From assembly GCF_031679605.1 (NCBI RefSeq), contig NZ_CP117522.1:1116001-1180000 (forward strand): 64,000 nucleotides of DNA, in the 5' to 3' direction. The notes beneath the pieces are model-generated. The model was not told where the DNA came from, made no database searches, and saw nothing but the letters and a program-made list of their open reading frames with translations. This DNA is from Streptomyces luomodiensis (lineage in GTDB: Bacteria; Actinomycetota; Actinomycetes; Streptomycetales; Streptomycetaceae). The translations under genes and the position numbers were made by a program. Of this stretch, positions 21,669 to 32,947 are shown piece after piece (within the stretch, counting starts at the first letter, position 1; every line of letters starts with the position of its first letter).

Positions 21669-22502
21669 CTACGACGCCCCGGCCCCCGGCTCCCGCTCCA
21701 GCCCCTGCGTCTGCGTCTGTGCCTGTTCCCGATCCCGATCCCGGTCCCGTGCTTCATCCTGCTCCTGCTCCTGCTCCAGCTCGGCCAGCGCGAGCAGTTG
21801 CTCGACGGTCATGTCCTCGGGGATCGGCACCGGCGCCGGGGTGCGCAGCGGTGGCTGCCAGCCCTCGTCCGGGGCCCAGCGCCGTATGATCCGGGCCGGT
21901 GCCCCGGCCACCACGGCGTGGTCGGGCACCTCGCCCCGTACGACCGCGCCTGCCGCGACCACCACATTGCGGCCCAGCCGGGCCCCGGGCAGGATCACCG
22001 CGCCCGCGCCCAACCAGCTGCCGGGGCCGATGTGGACGGGCGCGAAGCGCGGCCACTGCCGGCCGATGGGCTGGTCCGGATCGTCGTAGGAGTGGTTGTC
22101 GCTGGTCACGTAGACGTACGGACCGCAGAAGACGTCGTTCCCGAACTCCACGGGCACGGAGGCGATCACATGGCTGCCCCGGCCCAGCACCACGCCGTTG
22201 CCGATGCGCAGCACGGGGTCGGGGCCGAGGTCCACGCCGGGCATCATGCCGGCGGTGAGGGTCACCTGCTCGCCGATGACGCAGTGCTCGCCGAGTTCGA
22301 TCCACGGTTCGCCGAAGACGGTGCCCTGGGGGAACGCCAGCCGGGTGCCGGCGCCGATGCGGCGGAAGCGGTACGGGCCGGGGCGCTCGGCCGTCACCGC
22401 GCCGGCCCGCTGTACGGCGCGCCATCCGCGGTGGACCAGACGGGAGGTGGCGCGTCCGCGCCAACCCCGCCAGGATGAGAACAGGTTCCCGTTCTTCGGC
22501 AT
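21669..22502 (-). CDS. Left-handed beta-helix (hexapeptide) acyltransferase
   Basis: A 277-residue acyltransferase-type protein. From about residue 50 to 215 it shows imperfect hexapeptide repeats (IGEQVTLTAG, IGNGVVLGRGSHVIA, IGPGSWLGAGAVILPGARLG, VVAAGAVVRGEVPDHAVVAGAPARII), the left-handed beta-helix of CysE/LacA-type O-acetyltransferases. The likely catalytic His is in SDNHSYDD. The C-terminal 35 residues are a charged, Gln-rich repeat (EQEQEQDEARDRDRDREQ), encoded by tandem 6-bp DNA repeats at about 21700-21780. The ATG at 22502 begins MPKNGNLF. The acceptor is unknown; no polysaccharide genes adjoin it. Confidence 0.85.
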   Translation of the reverse strand: MPKNGNLFSSWRGWRGRATSRLVHRGWRAVQRAGAVTAERPGPYRFRRIGAGTRLAFPQGTVFGEPWIELGEHCVIGEQVTLTAGMMPGVDLGPDPVLRIGNGVVLGRGSHVIASVPVEFGNDVFCGPYVYVTSDNHSYDDPDQPIGRQWPRFAPVHIGPGSWLGAGAVILPGARLGRNVVVAAGAVVRGEVPDHAVVAGAPARIIRRWAPDEGWQPPLRTPAPVPIPEDMTVEQLLALAELEQEQEQDEARDRDRDREQAQTQTQGLEREPGAGAS

Positions 22503-22579
22503 TCGCCCACCGTATCGGCCCAACGCCGGGACCGTCCGTCTCACCCCGGCGTCCCGCTCACCCCGGCGTCCCGGGCGCC

Positions 22580-23353
22580 TCACCGACGCCCCCGCGCCCC
22601 GCGCAGTACGCAGTCGCCGCACAGCCCACCGCCCGGCACCCGGTAGTAGAGACAGCAGGTGCGGCGCCGGTAGCCGAGCGGCGCGAAGGGCGTCGGGGGC
22701 GTCAGGGTGCCGGTGTCGCGCAGCGGTGGACGGACAAGCTGGGCACGCGCCAGTTCGGTGGCCCGGTCCGCCGCCTCCGGAAGGCCGTGCGTCCGGCACC
22801 AGTCGTGCAGCACCCGCAGCGAACCGGCGAGCGCGGAGGCGGCGTTGCCCCAGAGCAGCCGCCCCGAGACCCGGTACGCCCGCTCGACGGCGTGGTGCAG
22901 CGGCGTCAGATGGACGTACGCCGCGGTGCCCATCCGACCGGCGAGCCCTCCCGGTTCGCCCATCACCGGCGGCATCGCGCCGGGCCACCACAGATCGTCG
23001 GGGGCGGTGCGCTCGGGGTTCCACCACAACCGGTCGGGCCGCAGGTGGGGCACCCGGCCGGAGAGGGCCGCCGGGCCGAGCGCGAGGGACCACATCCGGG
23101 CGGCGAGTCCCTGGAAGGCGAGCGAGGCCGCGACCCTCGGCTCCTCGGTGCGCAGGCTCGCGGCGACCGCCTCGACGCGGGCGCGCAGCACCGGCCCGGC
23201 GGCGCCCTGGCCGGTCAGCCGGTACGCCTCGCCGATCCGCGCGTACCCCTCCTGGTGTGGCTCGCCGGTGCCGGTGCGCAGGGCGAAGAACGGACCGACC
23301 CGCCCCGCCCCGGACAGCGGCGCCTCATCCACCGTCGACCGACGGTCCGCCAT
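22580..23353 (-). CDS. FhuF-like (2Fe-2S) protein
   Basis: A 257-residue protein ending in CCLYYRVPGGGLCGDCVL, the CC-x10-C-x2-C motif that binds a [2Fe-2S] cluster in FhuF-type ferric-siderophore reductases. The rest is an alpha-helical domain with many Trp and Arg residues. It probably reduces Fe(III) from a siderophore in the cytoplasm, though no siderophore genes are near. The start is uncertain: the ATG at 23353 overlaps the end of meaB by 29 bp, and further in-frame ATGs at 23392 and 23407 lie within a DNA repeat shared with the meaB tail. Confidence 0.8.
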   Translation of the reverse strand: MADRRSTVDEAPLSGAGRVGPFFALRTGTGEPHQEGYARIGEAYRLTGQGAAGPVLRARVEAVAASLRTEEPRVAASLAFQGLAARMWSLALGPAALSGRVPHLRPDRLWWNPERTAPDDLWWPGAMPPVMGEPGGLAGRMGTAAYVHLTPLHHAVERAYRVSGRLLWGNAASALAGSLRVLHDWCRTHGLPEAADRATELARAQLVRPPLRDTGTLTPPTPFAPLGYRRRTCCLYYRVPGGGLCGDCVLRGARGRR

Positions 23354-24415
23354 CGACCGGCACTGCTCCACCCTCGACCGACGGCCCACCATCGACCGGT
23401 GCTCCACCGCCGGCCCGCGCTCCGCCCTCGGCCGACCCCTGGAAAGCCGCCAGCAGCCGGTCCGCCGCCAGCGTGGCCGTCAGTGTGCCGTCGCGGACCT
23501 GCTGTTCCAGCCCGGGCCCGAGCCGCCGCACCTCGGGGTGGGCGTGCAGCCGCGCGAGCAGCTGGTCGCGCACCATCGACCAGGTCCAGTCGACCTGCTG
23601 GTCGCGCCGCTTGGCGTGCAGCGCGCCGGTGGCGTCCAGCACCCGGCGGTGCTGTTCCAGGCGCTCCCACACCACGTCGAGCCCGGTGGACTCGCGTGCG
23701 CTACAGGTGAGCACCGGCGGGTTCCACGGCGCGTCCGGCGGCTGCAACAGCCGTAGCGCGCCCGCGAGTTCGCGGGCCGCCGACTTGGCGTCCCGTGCGT
23801 GGGGGCCGTCCGCCTTGTTGATGGTGACCACGTCGGCCAGCTCCAGGACGCCCTTTTTGATGCCCTGGAGCTGATCGCCGGTGCGGGCCAGGGAGAGCAG
23901 CAGGAAGGAGTCGACCATATTGGCCACCGCGGTCTCGGACTGGCCCACGCCGACGGTCTCCACCAGCAGCACGTCGTAGCCCGCGGCCTCCATGACGACC
24001 ATGGACTCGCGGGTGGCCCGTGCCACCCCGCCCAGCGTGCCGGCGCTCGGCGAGGGCCGTACGAACGCGTCGGGGTCGACCGCCAGCCGCTCCATCCGGA
24101 TCTTGTCGCCCAGGATGGAGCCGCCGGTGCGGGTCGAGGAGGGGTCGACGGCGAGGACCGCGACCTTGTGGCCGGCCCCGGTGAGCATGGTGCCCAGCGC
24201 GTCGATGAAGGTGGACTTGCCCACCCCGGGCACCCCGCTGATGCCGATCCGCCGCGCCCCGCCGGTGTGCGGCAGCAGCTCGACCAGCAGCCGCTGGGCG
24301 AGGTCGCGGTGGTCGGGCCGGGTGGACTCGACGAGCGTGATCGCGCGGGCGATGTACGCGCGTTTGCCGTCGAGCACACCCTTGGCATACTCCTCGAGGT
24401 CGATCGTCCGCGGCA

Positions 24416-24416
<1 letters not shown>
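23325..24416 (-). CDS. meaB: Methylmalonyl-CoA mutase-associated GTPase MeaB
   Basis: A 363-residue G3E-type P-loop GTPase that loads and protects adenosylcobalamin in methylmalonyl-CoA mutase. The Walker A motif GVPGVGKST is at residues 61-69. It also has AVDPSSTRTGGSILGDKIRM, the switch/G3 region VETVGVGQSE and the base-specificity motif NKAD. The catalytic core ends near residue 330; the last 30 residues are the repeat tail and are not typical of the family. The start codon overlaps the mutB stop by one base (TAATG), so meaB is coupled to mutB. Confidence 0.96.
23329..23403. repeat. Tandem repeat at the meaB / fhuF-like overlap
   Basis: Two imperfect copies (23329-23367, 39 bp; 23368-23403, 36 bp) of a unit rich in tcgaccg encode the repeated PVDGGPSV(E/D)GG at the end of MeaB. 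In another frame they form the alternative N terminus of the FhuF-like protein. Confidence 0.8.
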
Positions 24417-26643
<2,227 letters not shown>

Positions 26644-26644
<1 letters not shown>

Positions 26645-28527
26645 CACGCCACCCCCATGGTGTCCAGAGCCGAGGAGAGCACCTCGACCGCGTCGCAGCC
26701 CGCGAAGACGTATCCGTCCACGCCGGCCCGCTCGTACTCATCCTGTCGTGTCCCCGGCCGTCCGGCCAGGTAGACCTGTGCCGCACCGGCGGCCTTCAGC
26801 CGCTCGGCCACGGCGGCCGCCTCCTGCGCGTACAGCGTGTCGCTGGAGCACAGGCAGGCCACCCGGGCGCCGCTCGCGGTGAACGCCTCGGCGACCGTCT
26901 CGGCGGTCACGGTGACCGGTTCGTGGACCGCCTCGATCCCGCCCGCCTGGAAGAGGTTGACGGCGAAGGAGGCGCGGGCGGTGTGCGCGGCGGCGGGGCC
27001 CAGCGCGGCCAGGAAGATCCGGGGCCGGGCGCCCTCGGCCGCCAGATGCGCGTCGGAGCGGGTGCGCAGCGCCTCGTACGCCTCGTCGCGGCGCACCCTC
27101 GGCAGTCCGCCGCCGGGCGGCTCGGGCGCGGGCTCGCGCTCGACGGGCCGCTCGGCGAGGTTCGGGAACTCGCTGACGCCGGTGATCGGCTCCTTGCGGC
27201 GGGCGAGGTCGCGGGTGCGGCGGGCCCAGGTCTCGGCGAGCCGGTCGCGTACCAGCCCGGAGGCGAGGGCCGCGGCCATGCCTCCGGCGCGCTCGATCTC
27301 CTGGAACCAGGCCCAGGCGGCGCGGGCGACGTCGTCGGTGAGCTTCTCGACGTACCAGGAGCCGCCGGCCGGGTCGATCACCCGGGCCAGGTGCGCCTCC
27401 TCCAGCAGGATCGTGGAGGTGTTGCGGGCGATGCGGCGGGCGAAGTCGTCGGGGAGGCCGAGGGCGCTGTCGAAGGGCAGCACGGTGACCGCGTCGGCGC
27501 CGCCGACGCCCGCCGCGAGGCCGGCCACGGTGGTGCGCAGCATGTTCACCCAGGGGTCGCGCCGGGTCATCATCACCGGGGAGGTCACCGCGTGCTGACG
27601 CTGGGCGCGCGCCTCGGACGGCGCGCCGCACGCCTGCGCCACGCGCGCCCACAGGCGCCGGGCGGCCCGGAACTTGGCGATGGTGAGGAACTGGTCGGCG
27701 GTGGCCGCGTAGCGGAACTCCACCTGGGCGCAGGCGGCCTCGACACTCAGCCCGGACTCGGTGAGGGTGCGCAGATAGGCCACCGCGGCGGCGAGGGAGC
27801 AGCCGAGCTCCTGGGCCGCCCCGGCGCCCGCCTCGTGGTACGGCAGCGCGTCCACGGCGAAGGTCCGTACGCCGGGGTGGTCGCGGTCACAGGTCCGCGC
27901 GAGGTCGGCCGCGGCGGCCAGCTGCCCGGCCAGGTCGTCGTCGCGTCCGGTGCGGGCCGCCAGCCCCAGCGGATCCGCGCCGAGGTTGCCGAGCGCGGCG
28001 CCCGGCGGCACCTCGCGCTCGGCGTAGAGCCGCAGCAGCGCGCGGGCGGCGTCCGCGAACTCGGCTCCCGCGTCGAGGACGACGGGGGCGAGGTCGAGAT
28101 AGACCCCCTTGAGCGCCTCGGGCAGGGCGGCCACGGGCACCCCGGCCGCGCCGACCGCGAGCCAGACCGAGCCGGCGCCGTTCTCCAGGTCGGCGAGGAC
28201 CGCCTGGTTGGTGCGGACCGGATCGGGGTGGGCGTGACGCTGCCGTACGTCCCAGCCGGAGAGGGCGGAGCCCTCGGCCCGGCCGCCGCGCACGAAGGGC
28301 GCGAAGCCAGGGAATCCGGGGTCCTGGGGGGCGTCCTGTGCGGTGTAGAGCGGGCGGACGGTGATCCCGTCCTCGAGCGCGGTCGCGAGGGCCTCTTCGG
28401 CCTCGGCGCCCGCGGCGTCCGAGGTGCCGGTTTTACGCAGCACGCCTTCGACGAGGTGGCGCCATTGGTCGCGCGTCACTTCCGGGAAATCGTCGGCTAG
28501 GGAAAGCCCGTCGGGGAGGACCGTCAT
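26644..28527 (-). CDS. mutA: Methylmalonyl-CoA mutase small (beta) subunit
   Basis: A 627-residue non-catalytic partner of MutB. It is homologous over its length ([57 protein letters not shown]). As is normal for this subunit, the C-terminal cobalamin domain lacks DxHxxG: the equivalent stretch reads [16 protein letters not shown]. The start [15 protein letters not shown] matches relatives. There is no Shine-Dalgarno sequence on the coding strand; instead CCTCCTCCT directly precedes the ATG. A TANNNT hexamer lies 6 nt upstream of the ATG, which would fit a leaderless mRNA. Confidence 0.96.
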
Positions 28528-28533
28528 AGGAGG

Positions 28534-28539
28534 AGGCTA
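28534..28539 (-). promoter_or_regulatory. Possible -10 element for a leaderless mutA transcript
   Basis: Reading the minus strand, TAGCCT (consensus TANNNT) ends 6 nt before the mutA ATG, which would place transcription start at or next to the A of the ATG. No good -35 hexamer is seen at 16-18 bp. Confidence 0.35.
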
Positions 28540-28751
28540 ATGGGATCTTCTCAAGCCACAGCAGAGGTTCAGGCTGTGAGCTTACTCTCGGGACCGGAAT
28601 GCCAATTCCGTCCGATTAAGCGCCGATAAGGCCAAAAACCCGAGGGGTCTTAGGGGTTGCGCCCCGATACGGCAGGGGTGGGGCGTGAGGGGCACCCTCG
28701 GCTCCGCTCGGAAACGGCCGTCGACACGAGGCACATGTCGTGCATACAGCG

Positions 28752-28789
28752 GCCCGCCCGGTGCGACGGGGGATGCACACCGGGCGGGC
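28752..28789 (-). terminator. Strong hairpin terminator downstream of the P450 gene
   Basis: A perfect 12-bp stem, gcccgcccggtg (28752-28763) with caccgggcgggc (28778-28789), and a 14-nt loop lie 63 nt past the P450 stop codon. The surrounding 325-bp gap (28528-28852) otherwise contains the mutA upstream region and no gene. Confidence 0.8.
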
Positions 28790-28852
28790 TCAAGAACCTT
28801 TCTACCCCATCCTCCCGGGGTCACGCATCAAAAACGTGTACGCCTCCCCGGT

Positions 28853-30082
28853 TCACCAGGCGACAGGGAGCGAGATCAGGCCACGCGCGCGGATGGACGG
28901 CCGCCACCGCAGCCGCTCCCTCGGGACGTCCAGCCGCAGCCCCGGGAAACGCCGAAGCAGCGCGGCCAGAGCGGTTTCCGTCTCCATCCGGGCGAGGGGC
29001 GCGCCGAGGCAGTAGTGGATGCCGTGACCGAGCGCAAGATGACCTGACCGGCCAAGATGTGGATTGAACACGTCCGGATCCTGGAAATGGGCCGGATCGC
29101 GGTGTGCGGAGGCCGTCGAGAGCAGCACGGTCTCCCCGGCCGGGATGGTCACACCGCCGATCTCGATGTCCTCCAGGGGGAAGCGGCGGATCGCCAGCGA
29201 CGCCGGGCCCTCGTACCGCGCCAGCTCGTCGAAGGCGGCCGGAAGGCCGCCCGGATCCTCGCGCAGCTCCTGGAGGACCTGGGGGTGGTCGAGCAGGGTG
29301 AGCACCGAGTTGGCGATGAGATGGACGGTGTTCTCGTAGCCCGCGAGGAGGATGAGGAAGGCGAGCGAGGTCAGTTCGTCCTCGGTGAGCCGGTCGTCAC
29401 CGTCCCCGGACTCGTCGTCCCGGACCCGGATGAGGTCGGACAGCAGGTCGTCGCCGGGTTCGGCGCGCTTCGTCGCGATGAGCCCGGTGTAGAAGCGGAG
29501 CATGCTGCCGACCGCTTCCTTCGCCGCCCCCGGCCGCGCCGGGTCGGGTGTGATCAGGGCGTCGCTCCAGGCCCGGAAGTCGCGCCGGTCCTGTTGCGGT
29601 ACGCCGAGCAGATCGCAGATGACGATGATGGGCAGCTGTCCGGCGTAGGCGGCCAGCAGGTCCGCACGGCCGTCGGCCTCGATGGCGTCGAGCAGTTCGT
29701 CGGCGATCCGCCGGACCGGTTCGCGCATCTTCTCCACACGGCCGGGGGTGAACGCCTTGACCACCAGCCGGCGCACCCGGGTGTGGTCCGGCGGGTCCAT
29801 GTTGAGCAGGTTGCGGTCCAGGGCGGGCGGCAGGGCGAAGCCGCTGAAGTTGCCCGGGGCGGCGTGCCGCTTGTCCAGGGCGAGGCGCGGATCGGCGAAC
29901 AGCTGCCGCACGTCCTCGTAACGGGTCACCAGCCAGGCGGGCCGTCCGTCGGTGCCGGCGATCCGGTGGACCGGGCCGGCCTCGCGGAGCGCGGCCAGGG
30001 CCGGATAGAGGTCCTCGATCATCGGGGCGGTGTCAACGAGTTCCAGGCCGTCCGTTCCGGCGGCGTTCGCGGTGTTCTGCAT
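28853..30082 (-). CDS. Cytochrome P450 (CYP107-like)
   Basis: A 409-residue soluble class I P450. The I-helix oxygen motif is LAGYENT, the K-helix ExxR is in DELARYEG, and the heme loop is LALGHGIHYCLGAPLARME with the thiolate Cys at about residue 358. The usual F of FGxGxHxC is replaced by L. The N terminus starts directly in the soluble domain with no anchor. No ferredoxin or reductase gene is adjacent. It is downstream of, and on the same strand as, the XRE/metallopeptidase/membrane-protein set, 189 bp beyond the membrane protein's stop, and may be read with them. Substrate unknown. Confidence 0.93.
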   Translation of the reverse strand: MQNTANAAGTDGLELVDTAPMIEDLYPALAALREAGPVHRIAGTDGRPAWLVTRYEDVRQLFADPRLALDKRHAAPGNFSGFALPPALDRNLLNMDPPDHTRVRRLVVKAFTPGRVEKMREPVRRIADELLDAIEADGRADLLAAYAGQLPIIVICDLLGVPQQDRRDFRAWSDALITPDPARPGAAKEAVGSMLRFYTGLIATKRAEPGDDLLSDLIRVRDDESGDGDDRLTEDELTSLAFLILLAGYENTVHLIANSVLTLLDHPQVLQELREDPGGLPAAFDELARYEGPASLAIRRFPLEDIEIGGVTIPAGETVLLSTASAHRDPAHFQDPDVFNPHLGRSGHLALGHGIHYCLGAPLARMETETALAALLRRFPGLRLDVPRERLRWRPSIRARGLISLPVAW

Positions 30083-30271
30083 GGATCCCGACTCTAGGCG
30101 GTGGTCTCTTCCCGGCCTGGACGGACGGAGCGTTCCAGCCCGTCCAGGCGATGTGCGCGGCCGCGCGTCGTGGTGGCCGGGAGGCGGCGCCGGGACTGAA
30201 TCTCCCCGGCGCCGCCTGTGCCACGGGCGGCCCCGACCCCCGTCCAGGGCCACCTCGTCTGTGATCCCCCC

Positions 30272-31456
30272 TCACCGCCGCTCGGCGGCGGTCTCCTCCC
30301 TCAGTTCCGCCAGCACCTCGTCCACCAGCGGCAGGCGGTAGACGTCGGCGACGCGGGCCAGATGCTCGTGCTCGTCCACCAGTTCGGCCCCTGTCGTCAG
30401 CACCACGCTGTCCGCCGCGGACTCCGGTAGGTGTCCGCTTGCTTGGTTCAGCAAACCGCGTCTGAGCGCCGCCGCTTCCACTACGGCAGCAAGTTGCCAA
30501 TCGTCGAGTCCGGCCGCGCTGGCCTTGACATGCGCGATCTCCATCACGCGGGCCTCCGCGTGACGCCGTATGGCGCGCTGGACGTCCCGGATCTCCGCCA
30601 TCTGCCGGTTGGCCCGCCACTCCAGATCCGCGAAGGGCCACCAGCCGGTCCAGCGGGAGCGCCCCATGGACACCTCGGGGGCCTGCGCGGTGACCTCCCG
30701 CCACAGCGGCCGCAGCCGCCGGAAGCGGCGCCACGCGGCGGCCCGCGGCCCCACGGCGGGGATGGCGAACCCGGCCAGCACCAGGAGGGCCGCGACCGAG
30801 GCCGTCAGCGGGGCCACACCGTTGGAGAGCCAGTACAGCTCACGGCCCGCCCAGGAGAAAACAAAACCGATCAGCTTGCAGGCGCAGTACGCCAGGCCCA
30901 GCCAGCATCCGGCGGCGAGCACCCGCAATCCACGGGCCAGCCATGAACCGCGCAGGCTGGCGGCATAGCGCGGGCACAGGATGCCCAGTCCCGCCAGACC
31001 GGCTCCGAAAATGGCCAAATAGAGCACCAGGAAGAGGACCACACCGGGGGCGTCGGCATACGCGGTGCTGAAGTCGCGGGGGTGTTCCACGGCGTCCGGG
31101 CGGCCGACCGCGAAGCCGATGATCGCCACGGTCCAGGCCGCGGTCACGGCGCCGACCACCACGCCGGACCGCATCGCCGACCCCGTCCAGCGCAGCAGGA
31201 GCACCAGCGCACCGGTGGCGAACACCACGACGGAGGAGTACAGGAAGACCATGGCGAGGTTGGCGACGCCCACCAGGCGGTCGAACCAGCGGTAGACGCT
31301 GGGCGCGGAGAACAGGAACACGTTCGCCACGGACGCGGTCATCACGCAGGCCAGGCCGAGATCGGCGTTGGCGCGGTCGCGGAACCAGGCGCGGGCCTTG
31401 TATCCGGCCATCGTCCACGCGGCGATGCCGAAACACAGATACACAAGGTCAAACAT
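30272..31456 (-). CDS. Multi-pass membrane protein, MAB_1171c-like putative transporter
   Basis: A 394-residue protein. The N-terminal two thirds hold about seven hydrophobic helices (starting MFDLVYLCFGIAAW, then helices around residues 35-55, 68-90, 97-117, 138-160, 180-205 and 215-240). A cytoplasmic C-terminal region of about 150 residues rich in Arg and Ala follows. The arrangement resembles actinobacterial proteins annotated as MAB_1171c-type putative transporters, which tend to lie next to XRE regulators and ImmA/IrrE-type peptidases, as here. Its start lies 8 bp inside the peptidase gene, so translation is coupled. Function unproven. Confidence 0.75.
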   Translation of the reverse strand: MFDLVYLCFGIAAWTMAGYKARAWFRDRANADLGLACVMTASVANVFLFSAPSVYRWFDRLVGVANLAMVFLYSSVVVFATGALVLLLRWTGSAMRSGVVVGAVTAAWTVAIIGFAVGRPDAVEHPRDFSTAYADAPGVVLFLVLYLAIFGAGLAGLGILCPRYAASLRGSWLARGLRVLAAGCWLGLAYCACKLIGFVFSWAGRELYWLSNGVAPLTASVAALLVLAGFAIPAVGPRAAAWRRFRRLRPLWREVTAQAPEVSMGRSRWTGWWPFADLEWRANRQMAEIRDVQRAIRRHAEARVMEIAHVKASAAGLDDWQLAAVVEAAALRRGLLNQASGHLPESAADSVVLTTGAELVDEHEHLARVADVYRLPLVDEVLAELREETAAERR

Positions 31457-32126
31457 CGCTCGTGTCACCCCGTTCACCGGGTAAGCCACCGTCGGTGCGG
31501 TCGGCGCCGTCGGCCCGGTCGGTGCGCACATGGCGCAGCGCCGGACCGAGGGCCGCGGCGAGGTCGGCCGCCCGGCCCTGGAGCGGCAGTCCGTGGTCCG
31601 GCGAGGTCGGCACCACATGCTCCATCAGCAGGGTGCCCAGCACCTCGGTCTCGCGCTCGGTGAGGTTGTCGTAGCAGTGGTGACGGGCGAAGTCCGGGGT
31701 CATCCCCAACCGGCGCATCGCGGTGGTCACATCCACCGACGGCGTCCACATCCGCAGCGCGTCCTCGGTGACCGCCGGGTCCTGCTCGTGTCCGAGCAGC
31801 AGATGGCCGATCTCGTGCAGCACGATATGGATCTGGTGCCAGGGGGACGTCCGGAGCTCGTAGAAGATCCAGTAGTCCTCGTCGGTGGAGGCGGTCATGC
31901 CCGACACCACACCGCCCAGGCTCATCGGCACCATATGGACGGGGCGTCCGACGCGGCGGGCGACGATGTCGCACAGACCGGGCAGGTCGGTGGAGGCGGG
32001 CAGTCCGAGCTCCTTGATGAGCTGTTTGCAGCGCCGCCGTATCCGGCCCATTCTCATGCCCGTACCGCCCTCGTATCCGGTCCGCCGCCAGGAGGTGAAC
32101 AGTTGCTGCGGGTCACTGCCGGCCAT
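31449..32126 (-). CDS. ImmA/IrrE-type zinc metallopeptidase
   Basis: A 225-residue protein with the gluzincin-like motif HEIGHLLLGHE: His104 and His108 as zinc ligands and Glu105 as catalytic base. This is the core of the ImmA/IrrE family, whose members cleave repressors, often of the XRE type. No DNA-binding domain is attached. It overlaps the upstream XRE gene by 14 bp, which strongly suggests the XRE protein is its partner or substrate. ATGs at codons 24 and 26 are alternative starts that would remove the overlap. Confidence 0.82.
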   Translation of the reverse strand: MAGSDPQQLFTSWRRTGYEGGTGMRMGRIRRRCKQLIKELGLPASTDLPGLCDIVARRVGRPVHMVPMSLGGVVSGMTASTDEDYWIFYELRTSPWHQIHIVLHEIGHLLLGHEQDPAVTEDALRMWTPSVDVTTAMRRLGMTPDFARHHCYDNLTERETEVLGTLLMEHVVPTSPDHGLPLQGRAADLAAALGPALRHVRTDRADGADRTDGGLPGERGDTSDV

Positions 32127-32667
32127 GCGTCGCCCCGTCGTCCGGACCGCCCGAACCGTCCGTCCCCCCGGCGCCGTTGGCCCCGTCCGGCCCGGCCGGT
32201 TCGGAGGATTCGGGCGGTTCCGGCGGGAGGTTCATCTGCTGCCGGAACTGGGAGATGATCGTGGTGAGGCTGTCCTGGACCTCTGGCGGGAGGCCCACGG
32301 CGCGCAGCGCGATGCTGCGGACCCGCTTGTCGCGCATGGCGACGAGGAACCGTACCTCTTCCTCGACCCGCTCGGCCTGGGAAGGCGACAAGTCGCCCAG
32401 CAGATAACCGACGGGCACGGCGAAGAACTTGGCGAGCGCCCGCAGCACGTCCGGGCTGGGGTTGGTGCGCTTGCCGTTGCGCAGCATCGACAGGTACTGC
32501 TCGGTGAGGGTCGTCTCGCCGTACTCGTCGCCACCGCTGATCGCCTCGGCCACATGGGCGTTGGTGTACGGGGCGCCCGGCGGGTGCATGGTGGTGAACA
32601 GGTAGTTGAGCCGGTCCGCCAGCGGGCTGCCGGCCGCGTCCGGTGACCTGTCGGCACCCACTGCCAT
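32113..32667 (-). CDS. XRE-family helix-turn-helix regulator
   Basis: A 184-residue regulator. The HTH domain spans about residues 15-95 (LADRLNYLF, YTNAHVAEAI, LTEQYLSMLRNGKRTNPSPDVLRALAKFFAVPVGYLLGD). A helical segment follows, and a Pro/Gly/Asp-rich tail after about residue 150 runs into the overlapping metallopeptidase gene. Such XRE plus HExxH-peptidase pairs usually act as repressor and repressor-cleaving protease. It likely autoregulates; the 280 bp upstream contain ggttaagg at 32715 and a palindrome at 32806. Confidence 0.88.
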   Translation of the reverse strand: MAVGADRSPDAAGSPLADRLNYLFTTMHPPGAPYTNAHVAEAISGGDEYGETTLTEQYLSMLRNGKRTNPSPDVLRALAKFFAVPVGYLLGDLSPSQAERVEEEVRFLVAMRDKRVRSIALRAVGLPPEVQDSLTTIISQFRQQMNLPPEPPESSEPAGPDGANGAGGTDGSGGPDDGATHGRQ

Positions 32668-32805
32668 CTGCGCCCCCTCACGACTGCTCCCCGGGGTCGA
32701 ACGCCCTCACGGTTGGTTAAGGCGGACGACATCCCGAGATGCATCCTGTCATGTCCGGCGCGAGGCGACCAGCCCACTCCCGGATCGCGGGGGCGGACGA
32801 CTTAA

Positions 32806-32819
32806 CTACCAGTTGGTAG
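32806..32819. promoter_or_regulatory. Palindrome upstream of the XRE gene
   Basis: CTACCA-GT-TGGTAG is a perfect 6+6 inverted repeat in the gap between the XRE gene and the small upstream gene. It directly follows TTAA, and a related ggttaagg element lies closer to the XRE start. A candidate operator; the bound protein is not known. Confidence 0.4.
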
Positions 32820-32947
32820 CCGAGCCGGGAGGGTGATCCACAAGGCGAGGGAGGCGACCGGGCCGGCGGCCGGGATGTCCGCTTGCTGCCAGCGGCCGCG
32901 GCCGGAGAACCGGTGCCCTCCCCGCTCTCAGCGCTCGCGCCGGGCCA

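Noticed and set aside
20110..22089. Plus-strand open frame with PAG repeats opposite cobL
   Set aside because: The repeat DNA is free of stops in several frames; only the minus-strand frame is attached to a real enzyme.
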